From positions 1 to 40,523 of IMG/VR virus record IMGVR_UViG_3300017725_000018: a stretch of 40,523 bases of DNA, one strand, 5' to 3'. Below are positions 33,377 through 39,324 of this stretch, piece after piece. The notes under the pieces are model-generated. The model was not told where the DNA came from. It saw only the letters and a program-made list of their open reading frames with translations, and did no database searches. This stretch comes from a virus. The first letter of the stretch is position 1. Every line of letters begins with the position of its first letter. The translations under genes and the position numbers were made by a program.

Positions 33377-33718
33377 TCATGCAAAGATGAAACCATTTGT
33401 GAAATCATATGTATTGAAGACTTTACTTTGTCCTGCCATTCCTACAAACTTATCAACATACCACTGAAAGTTCTTTTGATAAACACACTCTCCATCAACA
33501 CAGAAGTAGTTACATAGTGCATTCAATCTAGACTTAGTTGTAGTTGATTGATAACCTCCATCAAAGATAGTCATCGAATCATCATCAATAGTTGCAATTT
33601 GATTGCCATGAAGATAAACGAAACTTACACCCTCAATTGTAATGACTTGAGTGTTACCAGATTTCCAATCAAGATTAGACTGGATTGCTTGGCACATTTC
33701 GGTTTCAATTTTACGCAT
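33377..33718 (-). CDS. conserved cyanophage-type protein, 113 aa
   Basis: It starts MRKIETEMCQAIQSNLDWKS and continues with GNTQV, VSFVYLHGNQIATIDDDSMT, FDGGYQSTTTKSRLNALCNY and KNFQWYVDK. The YLHGNxIA...FDGGxxSxTTKSRLNAL pattern is one I recognise as a recurring small protein of T4-type cyanophages, function unknown. Copy C of the repeated element lies upstream, but with an unusually long leader of about 95 nt that contains no obvious reading frame. It is probably cotranscribed with the 30-aa gene. Confidence 0.8.
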   Translation of the reverse strand: MRKIETEMCQAIQSNLDWKSGNTQVITIEGVSFVYLHGNQIATIDDDSMTIFDGGYQSTTTKSRLNALCNYFCVDGECVYQKNFQWYVDKFVGMAGQSKVFNTYDFTNGFIFA

Positions 33719-33818
33719 GATTTGAGAGTTTTAGAAGAAGATTGGTGTGAGTTTATCACCAGCAGTAGAGTTGCCAACTGACTCACTTAGGAGTGGTGAT
33801 TGGGTGTCCTGTGCCCCT

Positions 33819-33857
33819 CACACTATTGAAACACTTTAAAGGTGAGTAACTTTTAAT
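33819..33857 (-). promoter_or_regulatory. intergenic promoter-like element, copy C
   Basis: TTAAAAGTTACTCACCTTTA, AAGTGTTT, CAATAGTGTGAGG on the minus strand, upstream of the 113-aa gene and directly after the 79-aa gene. Confidence 0.65.
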
Positions 33858-33867
33858 CTAACCTAAA

Positions 33868-34107
33868 TCACATGCCATTCATGAACTCGTGTAACTCTTC
33901 TAAGTATTGCTCTTCAGTCTCAAATGAACGTCCATAAATCACACACGGAAATGTATGCTTTTGAAACATAGTTGAAGTAACTTCACAGTCTTGTTTGTCA
34001 TAACCCATTTCAATAAGAGTGTTTACATAAGGATTGGAAGTAGTCATAGGTTTGTAGATAGAAAGATTAGAAAGTTGTGTGAGAGAGTCGTTAAACAGAT
34101 CAAGCAT
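33868..34107 (-). CDS. hypothetical protein, 79 aa
   Basis: The start was taken at the ATG that overlaps the previous stop by 8 nt (ATGCTTGA), with GAAG about 7 nt upstream. The longer frame would need a TTG, and two other ATGs lie 21 and 24 nt upstream. The product (MLDLFNDSLTQLSNLSIYKP, then NTLIEMGYDKQDCEVTSTMF, ending EEQYLEELHEFMNGM) is mixed alpha/beta with an acidic C-terminal helix. Function unknown; coupled to the 75-aa gene. Confidence 0.65.
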   Translation of the reverse strand: MLDLFNDSLTQLSNLSIYKPMTTSNPYVNTLIEMGYDKQDCEVTSTMFQKHTFPCVIYGRSFETEEQYLEELHEFMNGM

Positions 34108-34327
34108 TTGTTGCTTCAGAATATACATCATAAAACATATCAAATGCCATCAAATCATGCACAAATGAATTCATGTTTGATTGATCAGCAACCCAATCAT
34201 ATGCCATATCTAAATCAGCACCGGTTTCTAATACAAACGATTGTAAACCTTCGAGTGCAGATAGAAACGCAGGATCATAGGCGATCTGTCCGCTGATTGG
34301 TTTGGTCTGTTGATTAGTGTTCTTCAT
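34100..34327 (-). CDS. acidic hypothetical protein, 75 aa
   Basis: It starts MKNTNQQTKPISGQIAYDPA and is helical and acidic (FLSALEGLQSFVLETGADLD, MAYDWVADQSNMNSFVHDLM). The ATG lies inside the 3' end of element copy D, so a transcript starting 6-9 nt after the TAGTAG -10 would begin within the gene. Function unknown. Confidence 0.7.
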   Translation of the reverse strand: MKNTNQQTKPISGQIAYDPAFLSALEGLQSFVLETGADLDMAYDWVADQSNMNSFVHDLMAFDMFYDVYSEATNA

Positions 34328-34362
34328 ACTACTAAGACACTTTCGAGGTGAGTAACTTTTAA
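34327..34362 (-). promoter_or_regulatory. intergenic promoter-like element, copy D
   Basis: TTAAAAGTTACTCACCTCGA, AAGTGTCT, TAGTAGTATGAAG; the last ATG is the start codon of the 75-aa gene. The upstream edge abuts the stop of the 93-aa gene. Confidence 0.6.
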
Positions 34363-34364
34363 TC

Positions 34365-34646
34365 CTATACTAATTCTTGCTGATACGACATTAGATTCTC
34401 TTCTGTAATCTCATCCACACTCTCTTGAATCACCTGATAGATGTAATCATTGTTTCCTACATCATCAAAGATACGTGCAACAAGTGCAGGATCATTTACC
34501 TCACTATCATAATCAATCTCACCATTTTTATCCTTCAAATGACAATCATTCTTGGTATAGATCCATGCGGCACATTCTGCATCCTCTCCCTGTTCTTTGA
34601 TCATAGATGATACTCTGTCTTGAAGTTGCTTGAGAGTGTAGTTCAT
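34365..34646 (-). CDS. hypothetical protein, 93 aa
   Basis: It starts MNYTLKQLQDRVSSMIKEQG and is acidic, with an ECAAWIYTKNDCHL strand, a DPALVARIFDDVG helix and a long acidic C-terminal helix (VIQESVDEITEENLMSYQQE). No catalytic or membrane feature. It lies 48 nt downstream of the 90-aa gene with no element in the gap, so the two probably share the message that starts at copy E. Confidence 0.75.
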   Translation of the reverse strand: MNYTLKQLQDRVSSMIKEQGEDAECAAWIYTKNDCHLKDKNGEIDYDSEVNDPALVARIFDDVGNNDYIYQVIQESVDEITEENLMSYQQELV

Positions 34647-34694
34647 GATTTGAGTGAGTGAGTGTTAGTTAGTCTCTTCAGTAAATGAAACTAA

Positions 34695-34967
34695 TCAACC
34701 ACAACATGCCATCGGAGAATATTCTTCGCGAGGCATCTTATCAGTATTGTAACCAGTCACCTCAGAACCATTAGCAATACGAGAATGCCAATCATACTTT
34801 GCTTCGATAGCAAGAATTGTGCTGTATGATTTCATACCATTAACACGGAAAGTAACGCGACGAATGAAACGACGAACAGTGACTTTCATGCCTTTCTTTT
34901 CACAAGACTCAGCAATGAATGCCTCAGGGAAGTAATCAACGATCGTGGTGCTGTTGGTGACTTGCAT
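34695..34967 (-). CDS. hypothetical protein, 90 aa
   Basis: It starts MQVTNSTTIVDYFPEAFIAE and has a basic central strand region (VTVRRFIRRVTFRVNGMKSY) and a C-terminus MACCG with adjacent cysteines. It is mostly beta with a positive patch. No family recognised with confidence. Copy E of the repeated element lies upstream, leaving a leader of about 20 nt. Confidence 0.75.
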   Translation of the reverse strand: MQVTNSTTIVDYFPEAFIAESCEKKGMKVTVRRFIRRVTFRVNGMKSYSTILAIEAKYDWHSRIANGSEVTGYNTDKMPREEYSPMACCG

Positions 34968-34983
34968 AACGTTGAACGGACGA

Positions 34984-35021
34984 CTACACTATAAGAACAG
35001 TTTAGAGGTGAGTAACTTTTA
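34984..35021 (-). promoter_or_regulatory. intergenic promoter-like element, copy E
   Basis: TTAAAAGTTACTCACCTCTA, AACTGTTC, TTATAGTGTAGTC. The first bases are the stop codon of the upstream gene (TTTTAAAAG), so the element begins without any spacer. Confidence 0.7.
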
Positions 35022-35300
35022 AAATGCCAAACATGCCCAACGATCTAATTTTGTGCCATAATACTTGTTGATAGTTTGAGTTACAACTTCATTGCACTCA
35101 CTATCACAAAAACCCCATTCTTGATGTGCTTGTAGATAACGATACATTACACTTTGAGCATTGATTGCATCATCATTATCAGCAAGAAGTAAAGTGAAAA
35201 AACTATTCACCTTATCAATTACATCATCAGGAGTATCAATGTAACATTCCCATTCGCTACGCTTCAGTGTGATTGTTTTCATTGAATTAGAAATAGTCAT
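35019..35300 (-). CDS. hypothetical protein, 93 aa
   Basis: The body reads MKTITLKRSEWECYIDTPDD, then VNSFFTLLLADNDDAINAQS, YLQAHQEWGFCDSECNEVV and a C-terminal CLAF. The listed start is the first ATG (MTISNSMKT); an ATG six codons later gives MKTITLKRSEW and may be the real start. Neither has a good ribosome site. It has a mainly helical composition with clustered Cys (CDSEC). It follows the 60-aa gene by 30 nt, so the two are likely cotranscribed from copy F. Confidence 0.75.
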   Translation of the reverse strand: MTISNSMKTITLKRSEWECYIDTPDDVIDKVNSFFTLLLADNDDAINAQSVMYRYLQAHQEWGFCDSECNEVVTQTINKYYGTKLDRWACLAF

Positions 35301-35330
35301 GAAGAATAAACTTAGAATCTTATATGTTAA

Positions 35331-35513
35331 TCAACCTCCAAACATTTCATCAAACAATGGTGTCTCACGATTCTCACGATCATACATTTCATTAACCAAC
35401 CAAATGTTTTGTTTGATCCATGCAATTTCGTTTTCTTTCTTGGTAAGCATCTCACGAAGATCGTAGAGTTGCTTATTACGTTCGGTGATTGTCATTGCTT
35501 TAGTTGTGCTCAT
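35331..35513 (-). CDS. small coiled-coil protein, 60 aa
   Basis: Residues about 8-47 form a continuous amphipathic helix (ERNKQLYDLREMLTKKENEI, AWIKQNIWLVNEMYDREN). The C-terminus is LFDEMFGG. The ATG at 35513 lies within the 3' end of element copy F; a second ATG (MTITERNK) six codons later would fit a transcript starting just after the element. Likely oligomeric; function unknown. Confidence 0.7.
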   Translation of the reverse strand: MSTTKAMTITERNKQLYDLREMLTKKENEIAWIKQNIWLVNEMYDRENRETPLFDEMFGG

Positions 35514-35548
35514 ACAACTATGACAGTTTAGAGGTGAGTAACTTTTAA
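35511..35548 (-). promoter_or_regulatory. intergenic promoter-like element, copy F
   Basis: TTAAAAGTTACTCACCTCTA, AACTGTCA, TAGTTGTATGAGC. It overlaps the start codon of the 60-aa gene on one side and the stop of the membrane-protein gene on the other. Confidence 0.6.
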
Positions 35549-35868
35549 TCCTTAAACTTTTCCATTATCATAGCAATAACTACGAAAACAGAGATAGGTA
35601 TAGCAACATACCAATACTCAATAAGTAACCAAAGCATGAAAATAAACCCTATCACTATAATCAAACCTATGGCATTTCCTGCATCACTAATAGCAGAACT
35701 TCCACGCGGTTCATTATAAGATCTTTCGCATTGTACTATACAACCAGGGTTTCTACGTTGCACCATACAAATTGCATCATGTGCCGTCAATGCTTCTACT
35801 GTTTCAACATATTGCTGAAACATATCAGTTTGACCAACTTTAGGATATACTCTAATGTCGTAAATCAT
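35545..35868 (-). CDS. small membrane protein with two C-terminal helices, 107 aa
   Basis: Residues 1-60 form a soluble domain (MIYDIRVYPKVGQTDMFQQY, then ALTAHDAICMVQRRNPGCI). Two hydrophobic segments follow, about residues 66-83 (AIGLIIVIGFIFMLWLL) and 86-101 (WYVAIPISVFVVIAMI), with a short turn and a basic tail, so both ends would lie on the same side of the membrane. GAGGA before the ATG is a good ribosome site. It could alter the host envelope, but no holin or superinfection-exclusion family is recognised. Confidence 0.75.
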   Translation of the reverse strand: MIYDIRVYPKVGQTDMFQQYVETVEALTAHDAICMVQRRNPGCIVQCERSYNEPRGSSAISDAGNAIGLIIVIGFIFMLWLLIEYWYVAIPISVFVVIAMIMEKFKD

Positions 35869-35889
35869 AACTAATCCTCATAGTGTTTT

Positions 35890-36048
35890 TCATGCTGGTG
35901 TTACACTCCATTCATCTGTAGGAACCATCGTTTTGATGACATGTTCAACATTTTCGATTCCATAAACTACAACTTTCTGAGTTGAAATGTAACCACTTTT
36001 CTTCTCACGTTTCCATGAAACAACCCATCGATCACAAGATACTTTCAT
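35890..36048 (-). CDS. small hypothetical protein, 52 aa
   Basis: The frame reads MKVSCDRWVVSWKREKKSGY, then ISTQKVVVYGIENVEHVIKT and MVPTDEWSVTPA. Its ATG overlaps the stop of the preceding gene (ATGA), which supports coupled translation. Two strands and a helix suggest a compact domain. Function unknown. Confidence 0.65.
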   Translation of the reverse strand: MKVSCDRWVVSWKREKKSGYISTQKVVVYGIENVEHVIKTMVPTDEWSVTPA

Positions 36049-36245
36049 ACCCAATTCTCCATAAATTCGTCAAGTGTGTAACCTTCGCCAGTTGATGTTT
36101 CTTCAATCAATTGTTCGATTGTAAGTTCTTCCATCTTCAAACGATACTCCTCTGGTGTGTCATCATTAGGATCATAATCATCATGACAAAGATACTCCCA
36201 TTCACGAACAAGTGCATCAATTAGTTGCTCTTTAGTATAATCCAT
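36045..36245 (-). CDS. acidic conserved protein, 66 aa
   Basis: The ATG is 2 nt after the previous stop; the longer frame extends into that gene and is rejected. The product is MDYTKEQLIDALVREWEYLC, then HDDYDPNDDTPEEYR and TGEGYTLDEFMENWV, strongly acidic and helical. I recognise MDYTKEQLIDAL...YLCHDD as a recurring cyanophage-type small protein with no known role. Confidence 0.75.
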   Translation of the reverse strand: MDYTKEQLIDALVREWEYLCHDDYDPNDDTPEEYRLKMEELTIEQLIEETSTGEGYTLDEFMENWV

Positions 36246-36247
36246 AA

Positions 36248-36634
36248 TCAGGCACCCTGATAGTATGAATTGCGATAAAGATAACCACCCGCCCAATCAC
36301 AATTCTCCAACATAAACTCACGTTCTTGAATGATTAGCAGATTGAAGCGTACTCCTTTAGCAGGTGCTTTGTATGATGCTGCTTTGTAAACTTCACCAGT
36401 CTTCTTATCAATGAAGGCATGAACTGATTCAGTCTCACCATTGACACATTGCATCACTTTGTGATACTTACGACCAGAGATGAGTACATAAGAATAGTTC
36501 TTACCATTAGGATGTGAACGCTGATGACTTTGCTGAAGAGCATCACACAGCATCAGAGCATACTTAGTGACATTCAATTGAATGGTGTTCTGAGCATCTT
36601 TTTGGGCAACGTAGTCTGTGAATGTGGTGGTCAT
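36248..36634 (-). CDS. conserved cyanophage-type protein, 128 aa
   Basis: The core SGRKYHKVMQCVNGETESVH, FIDKKTGEVYKAASYKAPAK and GVRFNLL is a pattern I recognise in many T4-type cyanophages; the function is unknown. The N-terminus is helical (QLNVTKYALMLCDALQQSH) and the C-terminus aromatic (CDWAGGYLYRNSYYQ). The DKKTGEVYK turn resembles a small nucleic-acid-binding beta domain, but that is a guess. It heads an operon of at least three coupled genes under element copy G. Confidence 0.8.
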   Translation of the reverse strand: MTTTFTDYVAQKDAQNTIQLNVTKYALMLCDALQQSHQRSHPNGKNYSYVLISGRKYHKVMQCVNGETESVHAFIDKKTGEVYKAASYKAPAKGVRFNLLIIQEREFMLENCDWAGGYLYRNSYYQGA

Positions 36635-36648
36635 AATGTTTGGATGCT

Positions 36649-36686
36649 TATACTATAAGGACAGTTTAAAGGTGAGTAACTTTAAT
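36649..36686 (-). promoter_or_regulatory. intergenic promoter-like element, copy G
   Basis: TTAAAGTTACTCACCTTTAA, ACTGTCC, TTATAGTATAAGC. It begins directly at the stop of the nucleotidyltransferase-like gene and leaves a leader of about 15-20 nt with no ribosome-site-like sequence. Confidence 0.7.
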
Positions 36687-37589
36687 TTACCACGTTTTTG
36701 CCATCAAAAAATTCGCACGACTGAACTCTTTACGGTCAACAACCTTGAAGATGCCATATTGATTGCTGATAACATAACCTTCATGCAGACTATAAGTATC
36801 ACCAATCATACAGGTAATGTCATCGGTTTCATTGGTGAACCAGAACAAATCGTCCTTGATAGTTGCAACCAACTTCCACAATCGCATCACATTGATATCA
36901 ATATCAAATTTTTCTGCAATTTCATTTTCGTCAATATCATTCTCAGCACGGATACAATCATTGATATGTTTTTTGACCTTTGCAGCAGTTTTATCATTCA
37001 AAAAAGAACCATGACACAAAGTTGCCATTTGTTTGGCAAAATTGCAAACGTCCTTCAAATCTTCACGATAAGGGTTCAATGAAACTTCTGGTTTTACAAA
37101 GAAACATTTATAGGTACTTTTGGGACAAAGTATCATAGGTGATGAAACTGCATTACGAAGGTCATCATCTGCCACATAGATTGTATGAGGTGCAATGATA
37201 ATATCTTCTGCAATTATTTCAGGAAAGATGTAAGTGATCGTGTTGGGACGATAAGTAAGGCTACCACCATAACCAATGAAATCACCTTGAAAGATAGAAT
37301 CTGTGCGAGGCAAACAATCAAAGCAAGCATGAAGAATACGCGCAACTTTACCCTGATGGTTTTTGTCAATTTCTTCATGAGAATGATTGATTTTGATTTT
37401 TACTTTGTTGAAAACAGATTTAGTGCCAACAAAAAATGTATTGGTTGCAGGATCTGTACCCCAAACAATAGCAGGAGCACCATCCATTTTAGTGCTGATG
37501 AAACTATCAGGTTCAGAAAACCAATCAAGAACCGAAAGATCTCCAGTCAGGATAGAATCTTCAGGATGTTGTAGGTGGGTGTTCTTCAT
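36687..37589 (-). CDS. probable covalent nucleotidyltransferase (ligase-like), 300 aa
   Basis: Residues 33-39 read TKMDGAP, the KxDG motif I of DNA/RNA ligases and capping enzymes (candidate nucleophile Lys34). Further family-like motifs follow in order: a motif III-like IFQGDFIGYG at 99-108, motif IV HEGYVIS at 269-275 and motif V FKVVDR at 281-286 (Lys282). It would bind ATP, form a Lys-AMP and act on an unknown nucleic acid or nucleotide end. The strongly conserved-looking N-terminus MKNTHLQHPEDSILTGDL supports the first ATG, which overlaps element copy H. I recognise similar proteins in T4-type phages but no proven activity. The length fits an RNA ligase catalytic domain with a helical insert. 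Confidence 0.6.
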   Translation of the reverse strand: MKNTHLQHPEDSILTGDLSVLDWFSEPDSFISTKMDGAPAIVWGTDPATNTFFVGTKSVFNKVKIKINHSHEEIDKNHQGKVARILHACFDCLPRTDSIFQGDFIGYGGSLTYRPNTITYIFPEIIAEDIIIAPHTIYVADDDLRNAVSSPMILCPKSTYKCFFVKPEVSLNPYREDLKDVCNFAKQMATLCHGSFLNDKTAAKVKKHINDCIRAENDIDENEIAEKFDIDINVMRLWKLVATIKDDLFWFTNETDDITCMIGDTYSLHEGYVISNQYGIFKVVDRKEFSRANFLMAKTW

Positions 37590-37622
37590 ACTACTGAAAC
37601 AGTTTAGAGGTGAGTAATTTTT
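37587..37622 (-). promoter_or_regulatory. intergenic promoter-like element, copy H
   Basis: AAATTACTCACCTCTAAAC, TGTTT, CAGTAGTATGAAG; the first core base deviates (ATTACT for GTTACT). It sits 10 nt behind a rho-independent terminator, which is strong support for promoter function. The start codon of the nucleotidyltransferase-like gene is within its 3' edge. Confidence 0.7.
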
Positions 37623-37631
37623 ACATGAGCA

Positions 37632-37659
37632 TAAAAAAGGAGGGTGATAATACCCTCCT
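37632..37659 (-). terminator. rho-independent terminator
   Basis: On the minus strand AGGAGGGT and ACCCTCCT form a perfect 8-bp stem around ATTATC, followed by TTTTTT. It starts a few nt after the stop of the 60-aa gene and ends just before element copy H. Confidence 0.9.
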
Positions 37660-37666
37660 CATAATA

Positions 37667-37849
37667 TCACCGATCAATAGCAGAATAATATGCTTTGTCG
37701 GTGATAACATTAAACAGAAAAGAAAGATCCTCTCCTAGTTTTTTAATTTCGTAATTATGAATACGGAGACGTGCTTTTAAATCTAAGAACAAAAGATCAA
37801 AGGTAGCATCATAGTCCTCACGTTCCATAATTACGGTGGGACGAGTCAT
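37667..37849 (-). CDS. small hypothetical protein, 60 aa
   Basis: It reads MTRPTVIMEREDYDATFDLL, then FLDLKARLRIHNYEIKKLGE and DLSFLFNVITDKAYYSAIDR. It is helix-rich and amphipathic, with alternating acidic and basic faces. It forms a single-gene unit between element copy I and a strong terminator. Function unknown. Confidence 0.75.
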   Translation of the reverse strand: MTRPTVIMEREDYDATFDLLFLDLKARLRIHNYEIKKLGEDLSFLFNVITDKAYYSAIDR

Positions 37850-37863
37850 AAAAGAATCGTGTG

Positions 37864-37902
37864 TTTACACTACAGATACACTTTGATGGTGAGTAACTTT
37901 AA
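37864..37902 (-). promoter_or_regulatory. intergenic promoter-like element, copy I
   Basis: TTAAAGTTACTCACC, ATCAAAGTGTATC, TGTAGTGTAAAC. It is the most divergent in the middle. It overlaps the stop of the motif-I methyltransferase gene and leaves a leader of about 20 nt to the 60-aa gene. Confidence 0.6.
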
Positions 37903-38324
37903 CTGAAGAAAGATTCCACTCCTACAGGTTCACCAAATCCATAATCATATTCTAGTGCATTAGTACAAACGTAGTGAGGGTGATCAACTGGAACACCAAT
38001 TCTTTTACACAACTCAGCGTGATTATCTTCCATAAGTTCTACTGCAAACAGCATATTATCATTGATATGTGTTAAGTCATGATACTTCAATAATTCTGTT
38101 TGCAGTGCCAATAGGAAGTTCCCTGACCCCGCAGAATTATCAAGAAAAGTAGACTTAGGATCTTTTAGCGTAGATTTAGAGATCTCTGATACCATTTCAA
38201 CACAAAGTTCAGCAGGAGTGAATACTTCACCTGTCTCATCAATTCTATCATCGGTCCTTTCAATGTCCGACCCTGTAGTAGAGTTGTGCTGATTCTTTTT
38301 AGAAGTATCGTCTTTTCTAAACAT
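37899..38324 (-). CDS. methyltransferase motif X-I-II-III fragment or subunit, 141 aa
   Basis: The start is the ATG that overlaps the previous stop by 8 nt. Motif X (TGEVFTPAELCVEMV, 31-45), SAM-binding motif I (FLDNSAGSGNFLL, 60-72; usual form DPAAGSGNFL), motif II acidic residue (LFAVELMEDN, Glu96) and motif III (NALEYDY, 122-128) are all present in normal order. The protein stops just where catalytic motif IV (NPPY) should follow. Motif IV is found instead in the gene just upstream. It may be a SAM-binding subunit of a split N6-adenine methyltransferase, or a truncated enzyme. There is no stop or frameshift within the visible domain. Confidence 0.8.
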   Translation of the reverse strand: MFRKDDTSKKNQHNSTTGSDIERTDDRIDETGEVFTPAELCVEMVSEISKSTLKDPKSTFLDNSAGSGNFLLALQTELLKYHDLTHINDNMLFAVELMEDNHAELCKRIGVPVDHPHYVCTNALEYDYGFGEPVGVESFFS

Positions 38325-39324
38325 AAAAATTTGGAATAAAGTTGTTGATATATTCTCTGTCTTCTTGTGAAATGTTGTAATAGTCAAATACAGAATCGTC
38401 GTCCCATTGTTGATTCAATGGCGGCATAGGTACACAGTCAAGGTATCTTTTAATATACAAATGTTGGGAAACTTTGTTGATAGACAAAGCAAACCTTGCA
38501 AACTTAGTCTTTAGATAAGAGACCATATTTGCTCTCTCTTCAGAACTATTCAGAAGAAAACAACGTGCTCCTTTCTTGTAACCATAAAGATCACTTCTCT
38601 CATAAAAGAATGTCCAGAAGTCATCTTTACAAGTCTTAGTCTTATCTTTTGCTCTACCATCTCCACAAATTTCAGGTGCCTTCAGTGTGCAATCTGTTGC
38701 ACGATCTTCCAACTTAGCAACATGCTGATAAACATTACTAGAAACAGCAAGTTCTTTGATATTGTTGACAATATCCCAATGCTTTTCTGTTGGTTCCCAA
38801 TATCCAGTGGGAAGGTCATCTAGACTATCAATATAATACTTATTGCCAGTGAAATCATACTCAACTTCAATAGGCCCAACGTGGTTTTTTGCAGCATAAG
38901 TGATAACCAACGGTGCTGCAAATTGTGCAGGAGCAAAGACATGATTGCCATTGAAGAACTTCAACTTCTTGACCCTACCTTTTAGAGCATTCTTTACCTG
39001 TTTCTCAATATCTTTTGTGGTACGATACAACCAACCAGCAGGATGAATTAAACTCACATTGTCCGAATTATTAAGTGCCATGAGTAAGAACTCAAGGTGG
39101 ATGTTTTTTAGATAAGGTGGATTACCAATGGTATGAGTAAAGTGCATATTGGTAAGAGATTCGCGGTCAGTAGTTACATTTATTCTATCATCAATCTGAT
39201 TAATTGCATAGATGTGTCTGGAATCATTCTCCCAGATGGTAATATCTTCAGGAGCATATCCTTGGCGCTTGATTGCACACAAAGAGTGCAAACCTGAAGG
39301 GTCTCCAATGATAGAAAGTTTCAT
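38317..39324 (-). CDS. N6-adenine methyltransferase-like protein with NPPY motif, 335 aa
   Basis: Catalytic motif IV NPPY is at residues 68-71 (THTIGNPPYLKN). A VSLIHPAGWLY segment (90-100) and FNGNHVFAPAQFAAPLVITY (124-143) follow, as in Eco57I-like and type I/IIG adenine methyltransferases. Upstream there is a Rossmann-like half (ITIWENDSRHIYAINQI) but no clear glycine-rich motif I; MKLSIIGDPSGLHSL is the only candidate. Residues about 160-300 could be a target-recognition region, with a basic, Cys-containing stretch. The ATG overlaps the helicase stop (TGATG), so translation is coupled. It probably needs the 141-aa protein for SAM binding; that is an inference. Confidence 0.8.
   Translation of the reverse strand: MKLSIIGDPSGLHSLCAIKRQGYAPEDITIWENDSRHIYAINQIDDRINVTTDRESLTNMHFTHTIGNPPYLKNIHLEFLLMALNNSDNVSLIHPAGWLYRTTKDIEKQVKNALKGRVKKLKFFNGNHVFAPAQFAAPLVITYAAKNHVGPIEVEYDFTGNKYYIDSLDDLPTGYWEPTEKHWDIVNNIKELAVSSNVYQHVAKLEDRATDCTLKAPEICGDGRAKDKTKTCKDDFWTFFYERSDLYGYKKGARCFLLNSSEERANMVSYLKTKFARFALSINKVSQHLYIKRYLDCVPMPPLNQQWDDDSVFDYYNISQEDREYINNFIPNFYV

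Noticed and set aside
36618-37082. 154-codon plus-strand open frame
   Set aside because: It is antisense to the nucleotidyltransferase-like gene, which has clear family motifs; composition and Cys/His content look like a shadow frame.
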